DNA of 64,000 nucleotides, taken from contig UQMY01000005.1 of NCBI GenBank assembly GCA_900542325.1, positions 18,727 to 82,726 on the forward strand. Reading direction: 5' to 3'. Source of the DNA: an uncultured Collinsella sp. Its GTDB lineage: Bacteria; Actinomycetota; Coriobacteriia; Coriobacteriales; Coriobacteriaceae. This document shows, one piece after another, positions 58,948 to 64,000 of this stretch. The stretch's first letter is position 1. Each line of letters begins with the position of its first letter. Both the position numbers and the translations under genes were made by a program. The notes beneath the pieces were generated by a model. It was not told the origin of the DNA, searched no databases, and worked only from the letters and a program-made list of their open reading frames with translations.

Positions 58948-61098
58948 TTAGTACTGGCTCTCGTGCTTGCTAAAGAAGTCGAAGCGCGGGGGCAGCGGCT
59001 TCACGCGGTGCTCGCCGGGCTTCTCGCCCAGGATCTCCACGAACTCGTCCGTGGAGGCAAAGATGTTATCCCAGCTAAAGAAAGCGACCGGGTCGACGTC
59101 GAAGTACTCGCAGATGAGCTCGCAGCCGGCAGGGACGATGCCGTGCATCAGGACGGTCGCCACGCGCAGCTCGGTAAAGGCGTCGACGAGGGCCTGCGTC
59201 ATTGCGGCGTTTGCCGGCTCGCCCTCGAGCTTGTTGGCGGCCTTGGAAGCGTCGCTCCAGCGCTTGTTGGCGGCGCGCAGGTAGTCGTCGCACACGGCAA
59301 GCGCGCGGTGCGTCTCGAACTTGTACATGGCCTGCTCAAAGGCGAGGGCTGCCTGCTGGGCGGCTTCGACCACGGTGTCAGAAGCGGCACCGGCGGGGAT
59401 GCAGCCGTTGCGGTAGGGGCTCTCGTCGCCTTCCTTGACGGCGACGCCGTAGAAGCAGCTGCGGGCCAGACGGTTGAACACGCCGGTCAGCAGCGCGCTC
59501 TCCTTAAGGGCCGGGTCGATAACGCGCTTGTCGTCGCAGGCGCGTACCTCGTTGCCGTCCTTGTCCTTGCCGGTCACACGCGTGTCGTATGCCTTGGGGC
59601 TAAAGCTCACCGGCTTTTCGGATAGGCCGAGCGACAGCCAGTGCGCGCGCATCTGCTCGCAGGTGTAGTGGTTGAGCAGGTCGTCTGCCGGCGGGGGAGG
59701 CGTCTGCGAGGACGAGCTGGCCTTTTTGCCCATGTAGAGCAGGTGGTAGCAGGCGCTGACGGTGCTCTGCGTGAGGTCCCAGCCCAGGGCCTCCCACATG
59801 GCGGTCTGCGCGATGCAGTAGAAATAGATGTTGTCCTGACCGATGAACTGGTAAATCTGAGCGTCGTCAGAGCACCACCAGTCGCGCCAGTCGAGCGAGC
59901 TGTGCTGGTAGGTGGGTGCGGGCACCTGCGTGGAGTCGGCGGCGGGCTCGCCCATGAGGGCGGCATCCTGGGCGGCGACGCCCTCGGTCACGCCGGCGGC
60001 CTTGGCATCGCGCGCGAGCACGGTACGCGTATAGCTGATGGGCGCCCACAGGCTCTCGGGCCAGCACCAGCAGGTGACGTCGGAGACGCCATCGACCTCG
60101 GGCACCGGAACGCCCCAGTCGATGTTGCCGGTGATGCGGAAGGGCACGAGTGCCTTGCCGCTGCGGAAGCGCACGCCACCGTTGGCGAGCACCGCGTGGG
60201 CGTCGTCGCGCTCCTTCCAGCTGGGGAAGGTGACGGTAAAGCTGCTCTTGTTGCCCTCGGGCTCCAGCACGGTGTGCTCGGGGAGCTGGTCCTCGACGGC
60301 ATCGAAGGCCTCGCGGAACTTGTTCTGGATGTAGAGCTGAGCCGGCAGCAGCCACTCCTCCATGGTCTTGGAGACCACGGAGCGAACCTGCGGGTTCTGG
60401 GCGAGCTTGGCGGTGTAGGTCTTCATAAAGTCGAGGTAGGCCGGCAGGTCAAAGTAGAGATTGTCGACCGGGCGCAGCTCGGGCACCTCGCCGGTGAGCT
60501 GGCTCTTGGGCGCGATGAGCTCCTCGGGCTCAAACTGGTGGCCCAGATCGCACTCGTCGGCATAAGCCTTCTCGGACTTGCAGCCCTGGATGGGGCAGCG
60601 GCCGATGACCTGGCGGCCGTTGAGGAACGTGCCGGCCTTGGCATCGTAGAACTGCAGCGTGGAGCGCTTGGAGATGGTGCCCTGCTCGTGCAGGCGCTCG
60701 ATAATCTCGGCAGTCACCTCGTTGTGGATCTGGGCCGCCGGCTCAAGGCCCGAGCCGCCGTAGATGTCGCAGCTGATGTTGTAGTTGTTGAGGGTCGCGG
60801 CCTGGCGGGAGTGATTGGACTCGACATACTCGCCGATGGACTTGTCGTAGCCCTCGTTCTCCTTGAGCTTGCGGTAGCTCTCCATGATGGGCGAACCGTA
60901 GCAGTCGGTGCCCGAGGTGAAGATGACGTTTTCGCGGCCCAGGCGGTCGCGCAGGAAGCGGGCGAAGAAGTCGGCCGGGACAAAGACGCCGCCGACGTGG
61001 CCAAAGTGCAGACCCTTGTTGCCGTAGGGCTCGCCGGCGGTAACGATGGCGCGGCGCGGCCAGCTGGGACGGTCGTTCATGGAGTATTTGGATGCCAT
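58948..61098 (-). CDS. metG: Methionyl-tRNA synthetase-like class I ligase with altered KMSKS
   Basis: 716 residues. PYGNKGLHFGHVGGVFVPAD carries the HIGH-like HFGH. CPIQGCKSEKAYADECDLGH is a zinc knuckle (C-x4-C-x9-C-x3-H). The Rossmann core and WWCSDDAQIYQFIGQDNIYF are MetRS-like. In place of KMSKS the chain reads GKKASSSSQTPPPP, which keeps the first Lys and two Ser but lacks the second Lys. The C-terminal anticodon-binding region is helical (FETHRALAVCDDYLRAANKRW, ELICEYFDVDPVAFFSW). It could be the housekeeping MetRS or a divergent paralogue. AAGGAG lies five bases before ATG 61098. Confidence 0.78.
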   Translation of the reverse strand: MASKYSMNDRPSWPRRAIVTAGEPYGNKGLHFGHVGGVFVPADFFARFLRDRLGRENVIFTSGTDCYGSPIMESYRKLKENEGYDKSIGEYVESNHSRQAATLNNYNISCDIYGGSGLEPAAQIHNEVTAEIIERLHEQGTISKRSTLQFYDAKAGTFLNGRQVIGRCPIQGCKSEKAYADECDLGHQFEPEELIAPKSQLTGEVPELRPVDNLYFDLPAYLDFMKTYTAKLAQNPQVRSVVSKTMEEWLLPAQLYIQNKFREAFDAVEDQLPEHTVLEPEGNKSSFTVTFPSWKERDDAHAVLANGGVRFRSGKALVPFRITGNIDWGVPVPEVDGVSDVTCWCWPESLWAPISYTRTVLARDAKAAGVTEGVAAQDAALMGEPAADSTQVPAPTYQHSSLDWRDWWCSDDAQIYQFIGQDNIYFYCIAQTAMWEALGWDLTQSTVSACYHLLYMGKKASSSSQTPPPPADDLLNHYTCEQMRAHWLSLGLSEKPVSFSPKAYDTRVTGKDKDGNEVRACDDKRVIDPALKESALLTGVFNRLARSCFYGVAVKEGDESPYRNGCIPAGAASDTVVEAAQQAALAFEQAMYKFETHRALAVCDDYLRAANKRWSDASKAANKLEGEPANAAMTQALVDAFTELRVATVLMHGIVPAGCELICEYFDVDPVAFFSWDNIFASTDEFVEILGEKPGEHRVKPLPPRFDFFSKHESQY

Positions 61099-61231
61099 GG
61101 GACTCCTTCGCATATAGGTAAGAGCGCGGCCGGGCACGGGGTTCGGCGGCGCGGTGGTCAATTCGTGCATATCGTTCGACATTATCGCACATGCGGGCGG
61201 GTGCGTGGCAGGGGCGCTATCCTAAGATGCT

Positions 61232-61798
61232 ATGAATGTGATTTCCAACATACATGCGTTTGAAGACGAGGATTTTCTGCACGCCTGCTTTGTGTGGGGG
61301 ATGGTCGTAGTCGGCGTGTTTGCCGTGTGCCTGGTGCCGGTGTTTATGCTGCTGGGCGGACCTGCAGACTTGGATGCGGCTGACGCGGGCGGCTGGATGG
61401 CGGTCTTGGGCTGGATAGTCGGCTTGGCTGCGGTCTCAATGGCGTCGTTTGCCGTGCACGAGCTGGTGCATGCGGTGTTTTTTAAGCTGCTGGCGCCTGC
61501 GGGCGCGCAGGTGACCTTTGGCGCGAATCGTGAGACGGCGATGATCTATGCCTGCGCCGAGGGCGTTGTGTATTCGCGCCGGCGGTACATGGCGGTTTGC
61601 CTGGCGCCGACGGTTGTTGTGACGACAGCATTTGCCCTGGGGTTTGCGTTCTCGGACTATCCACTGCTGTGCTACCTGGCGGCTGGTCTGCACCTTTCGG
61701 GATGCACGGGCGACTGGTATTACGTGCGGACGATCCTGCGCGACCGCCGCATTGCCGCCTGCGAGGACACGTCCTTTGGCGTGCGCTTTTTCGGGTGA
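61232..61798 (+). CDS. DUF3267-type membrane metalloprotease-like protein
   Basis: 188 residues. Three to four membrane helices with AVHELVHAVFFKLL, an H-E-x-x-H zinc-type motif inside a helix, followed by CTGDWYYVRTILRDRRI, the family's C-terminal mark. Members are membrane proteins with likely protease folds and unknown targets. Ten bases separate its stop from the queH start. Confidence 0.8.
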   Translation: MNVISNIHAFEDEDFLHACFVWGMVVVGVFAVCLVPVFMLLGGPADLDAADAGGWMAVLGWIVGLAAVSMASFAVHELVHAVFFKLLAPAGAQVTFGANRETAMIYACAEGVVYSRRRYMAVCLAPTVVVTTAFALGFAFSDYPLLCYLAAGLHLSGCTGDWYYVRTILRDRRIAACEDTSFGVRFFG

Positions 61799-61808
61799 GG
61801 AGATGTCG

Positions 61809-62384
61809 ATGAGGCCGTTGTTGTTGCACGCTTGCTGTGCGCCGTGCTCACTTGAGCCGGTTCGCTTGCTGCGCGAAGAGGGGTTTGAACCCACGATTTG
61901 CTGGACCAACCCCAATATTCAGCCGCACGATGAATGGCAGCGGCGCCTGGACGAGCTACGCCGGTGGTGTGCCGATGGCGACATCGAGCTCATCGAGGCG
62001 GGGGAGGACCGCGAGCGCTGGGAGGCCGGTGTGGCCCAGCTGGGCGCCGATCGACCCCGTCGCTGTCGCGCGTGCTATGCCCTGCGCTTGGCCGAGGCGT
62101 GCCGCGTGGCCCAGGAGCGCGGGTTTGAGTTTGTGGGCACGACGCTCGCCGTCTCGCCGTATCAGCTGTTCGATACCTGCAATGATGTTTTGGAGCGTCT
62201 GGCTGCCGCCCGCGGTCTCACCCCGGTGATTCGCGATTTTCGCCCGTATTATCCCGAGGCCACGCGTCGTTCGCGTGAACTGGGCATGTATCGGCAGAAT
62301 TACTGCGGCTGCCGCTTTTCTGCCGTCGAGGCGGCCATGGACCGCGCTCGCATTCGCGACGAGCGCAAGGCTGCCAAAAAGTAG
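61809..62384 (+). CDS. queH: Epoxyqueuosine reductase QueH
   Basis: 191 residues. It reduces epoxyqueuosine to queuosine in tRNA, the final step, without needing cobalamin (unlike QueG). LLLHACCAPCSLEPVRLL has the N-terminal Cys pair; RRCRACYALRL and the C-terminal YCGC motif give further cluster or catalytic cysteines. GGTGAGGAG lies six bases before ATG 61809, so the ATG at 61803 is unlikely. queA follows after 64 bases, with its own ribosome site. Confidence 0.92.
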   Translation: MRPLLLHACCAPCSLEPVRLLREEGFEPTICWTNPNIQPHDEWQRRLDELRRWCADGDIELIEAGEDRERWEAGVAQLGADRPRRCRACYALRLAEACRVAQERGFEFVGTTLAVSPYQLFDTCNDVLERLAAARGLTPVIRDFRPYYPEATRRSRELGMYRQNYCGCRFSAVEAAMDRARIRDERKAAKK

Positions 62385-62448
62385 TTCATTTGGGACGTCA
62401 GCCTGCTAGGATGTAGGGCGGACTTTAGCTATATAAGGAGAATCCGAC

Positions 62449-63666
62449 GTGTCTATGCGTACCGATGATTTTGACTACAACCTTCCCGAGGAACTGATCG
62501 CCCAGGCTCCCGCCGAGCCGCGCGACTCCTGCCGCCTGCTGGTGGTGGATCGCAAGGGCTCCCAGGCGGGAACGCCGCTGGAGCATGGCGGCACCGTTGA
62601 GCACCGCATCTTCCGCGACATCATCGACTATATCGAGCCGGGCGACGCGCTCGTCATCAACAAGACGCGCGTGATGCCGGCCCGCCTGATCGGTCGCAAA
62701 TCGGGCTCGGGTGGCGTGGTCGAGACGCTGCTGCTCAAGCGCCGCGAGGATGTTGACCCGCTGGGCCATGTTTGGGAGTGCTTGGTCAAGCCGGGCAAGC
62801 GCCTGAAGCCCGGTGCCCAGATTGAGTATCGCGCCGGTGGCGCCCATGCGCCCGAGGGGGCTCCCGTGGTGCTGACGGCCGAGGTCATCGACTTTGTCAC
62901 CGATAGCCGTGGTGGCCGTCTGGTGCGCTTTGAGCCGGCCGGTTGCAATGCCGCCGGCGACCCGCGCACGCTCGACGAGGCCATCCATGCGGCCGGCCAC
63001 GTGCCGCTGCCGCCCTACATTACCGATTACGAGGGCGACCCCGAGAAGTACCAGACCGTCTACGCCATGAAGGAGGAGCACTCGGCTGCCGCTCCTACGG
63101 CGGGTCTGCACTTTACTCCCGAGCTCATGGCCGCTATCGAGGCCAAGGGCGCGAAGTTTGCCGCCGTCGAGCTCGAGGTGGGCATCGATACCTTCCGCTT
63201 GGTGGAGGAGGACGACCCTACGCAGCACGTCATGCACACCGAGCGCTACCACGTGTCGCAGGAGGTTGTCGACGCCGTGCATAAGGCGAAGGCCGAGGGT
63301 CATCGTGTGATCGCCGTCGGCACCACCGCGGTGCGCTCGCTCGAGAGTGCGTTTGACGCGGACGCGCCGGTGTCCGATCCGGCTGTGACGGCGCGCTATT
63401 TTGAAGGCCGCGAGGACGGTGCCGACACGCTCGGCCGCGGCGACATCGTGGCGCGCGAGAACGCCACGACGCAGCTTTACCTCATGCCCGGCTCGACCTA
63501 TCACGTGGTCGACGCGCTGATCACGAACTTCCACGTGCCGCGCTCCACGCTCATGATGCTCGTAAGCGCGCTTGCCACCCGCGACCAGATCATGGATGCC
63601 TACGCCGCTGCTATCGAAGAGCGCTACCGCTTCTTCAGCTTTGGCGACGCGATGCTCATTTTGTAG
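62449..63666 (+). CDS. queA: S-adenosylmethionine:tRNA ribosyltransferase-isomerase
   Basis: 405 residues, somewhat longer than the E. coli enzyme. It moves the ribosyl part of SAM to preQ1 in tRNA to make epoxyqueuosine, the substrate of QueH next door. FDYNLPEELIAQAPAEPRDSCRLLV opens it; VINKTRVMPARLIG, EEHSAAAPTAGLHFT and the VGTTAVRSLESA segment are family marks; the C-terminal ALITNFHVPRSTLMMLVSAL is typical. GTG 62449 was chosen for the AAGGAG eight bases upstream. Confidence 0.96.
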   Translation: MSMRTDDFDYNLPEELIAQAPAEPRDSCRLLVVDRKGSQAGTPLEHGGTVEHRIFRDIIDYIEPGDALVINKTRVMPARLIGRKSGSGGVVETLLLKRREDVDPLGHVWECLVKPGKRLKPGAQIEYRAGGAHAPEGAPVVLTAEVIDFVTDSRGGRLVRFEPAGCNAAGDPRTLDEAIHAAGHVPLPPYITDYEGDPEKYQTVYAMKEEHSAAAPTAGLHFTPELMAAIEAKGAKFAAVELEVGIDTFRLVEEDDPTQHVMHTERYHVSQEVVDAVHKAKAEGHRVIAVGTTAVRSLESAFDADAPVSDPAVTARYFEGREDGADTLGRGDIVARENATTQLYLMPGSTYHVVDALITNFHVPRSTLMMLVSALATRDQIMDAYAAAIEERYRFFSFGDAMLIL

Positions 63667-63694
63667 GTTACGGCGTTTTACAAACGCCGTAACC
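63666..63694 (+). terminator. Hairpin after queA
   Basis: GGTTACGGCGTTT and AAACGCCGTAACC are perfect 13-bp arms around a three-base loop. No T-run follows, so termination may need the next structure. Confidence 0.6.
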
Positions 63695-63711
63695 GGCCGA
63701 CGCTGCAAACC

Positions 63712-63799
63712 CCCCTAAGCGGCAATCTGATGTTCAATCGTCGGGCATGACCAGAAGGTCAATGCCCCCCTCTTTCACGTCACCTTGCTCGCTTAGGGG
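63712..63799. repeat. Nested hairpin element after queA
   Basis: Outer perfect arms CCCCTAAGCG (63712-63721) and CGCTTAGGGG (63790-63799) enclose an inner stem GGGCATGACC (63743-63752) / GGTCAATGCCC (63757-63767), followed by GTTTT on the plus strand. No ORF lies in it. It may be a complex terminator, a repeat, or a small RNA. Confidence 0.5.
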
Positions 63800-63833
63800 C
63801 GTTTTCGCTGACTTTGCCAAAGCATCGGCAGGT

Positions 63834-63860
63834 ACTCATTGGGGACGTACTTAAATGAGT
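63834..63860 (+). repeat. REP-like hairpin unit 3
   Basis: ACTCATT and AATGAGT arms enclose GGGGACGTACTTA, the same core as units 1 and 2. Confidence 0.6.
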
Positions 63861-63871
63861 GCCTGCAGAAT

Positions 63872-63935
63872 GAGAGTGGATAATCTCCCGTTTTTGGCCT
63901 GCTTGGGGGCTCAAAGTGGGAGATTATCCACTCTC
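63872..63935. repeat. Perfect 18-bp inverted repeat between REP-like units
   Basis: The arms at 63872-63889 and 63918-63935 (GAGAGTGGATAATCTCCC and its complement) match exactly across a 28-base loop. They sit between REP-like units 3 and 4. Confidence 0.7.
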
Positions 63936-63944
63936 GTCATTGGG

Positions 63945-63975
63945 CTAGTCGTTGGGGACGTTCTTGTTTGACTAG
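63945..63975 (+). repeat. REP-like hairpin unit 4
   Basis: CTAGTC and GACTAG arms enclose GTTGGGGACGTTCTTGTTT. It shares the TTGGGGACGT core with unit 3. Confidence 0.6.
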
Positions 63976-64000
63976 TCGTTTAAGAACGTCCCCAATGACT
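63972..64000 (-). repeat. REP-like hairpin unit 4, inverted partner (cut by window edge)
   Basis: On the minus strand it reads AGTCATTGGGGACGTTCTTA then AACGACTAG, an inverted copy of unit 4 with which it pairs over TTGGGGACGTTCTT (63952-63965 against 63982-63995). It may continue past base 64000. Confidence 0.55.

Noticed and set aside
58033..59625. 530-codon plus-strand ORF across the methyltransferase and MetRS genes
   Set aside because: Antisense to two well-supported genes and spans their boundary.

Overview
The window reads as a high-GC Gram-positive chromosome segment of the Coriobacteriia type, most likely Collinsella. The reasons are a strongly GC-biased third codon position, a Gram-positive LexA box, a DnaE1-type replicase with an intact PHP start, AddAB-like rather than RecBCD genes, class III FBPase, Tat and lipoprotein exports without outer-membrane genes, and C1-folate genes. 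This assignment is inference from gene content; no rRNA or tRNA gene was seen.

Layout. 1-6.4 kb: the 3' end of a lactaldehyde reductase gene, an M42 aminopeptidase, an HTH-HipA-like kinase fusion, and a sulfur block (mnmA, cysK, divergent Rrf2 regulator) around a nested operator-like dyad. 6.5-27 kb: a holin-like membrane protein, a TrpR-like regulator, then mostly DNA maintenance: AddB-like nuclease, AddA-like helicase-nuclease, dnaE, a SWIM/SNF2 ATPase, superoxide reductase, a degenerate NAD synthetase homologue, and ruvCAB behind a perfect LexA box. 27-32.7 kb: fhs, a proline/glutamine-rich membrane protein, a predicted Mn exporter and a zinc-ribbon protein. 32.7-36.4 kb: an accessory patch of short genes with an ADP-ribosylglycohydrolase, a DUF1016 nuclease, a split SHOCT reading frame and an inverted-repeat element holding a 30-residue ORF. 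36.4-41 kb: an exported PI-PLC-like enzyme and two paralogous lipoproteins. 41-46.8 kb: fchA-folD, a MITE-like element, a C69 dipeptidase and a UbiB-family kinase.

46.8-52 kb is the most interesting part. A cobalamin riboswitch precedes two overlapping-operon genes for exported proteins built from DUF4430 (transcobalamin-like) domains. The first carries four such domains, a PQQ-type beta-propeller, an InlB-like repeat and a C-terminal membrane anchor; the second carries one DUF4430 domain on a membrane stalk. I read this as a probable surface vitamin B12 capture system.

52-64 kb: two GtrA proteins, class III FBPase, DegV, a TIM-barrel-like protein, an RsmB/NOP2 RNA methyltransferase, a MetRS with an altered KMSKS loop, a DUF3267 protein and the queuosine pair queH-queA. 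Queuosine is finished here by the B12-independent QueH.

Intergenic DNA is rich in palindromes. Six short hairpin units share a TTGGGGACG-like core and look like a REP family; a 241-bp element at 42.6 kb looks like a MITE; other long imperfect palindromes lie at 0.7, 14.5, 33.5 and 63.7 kb.
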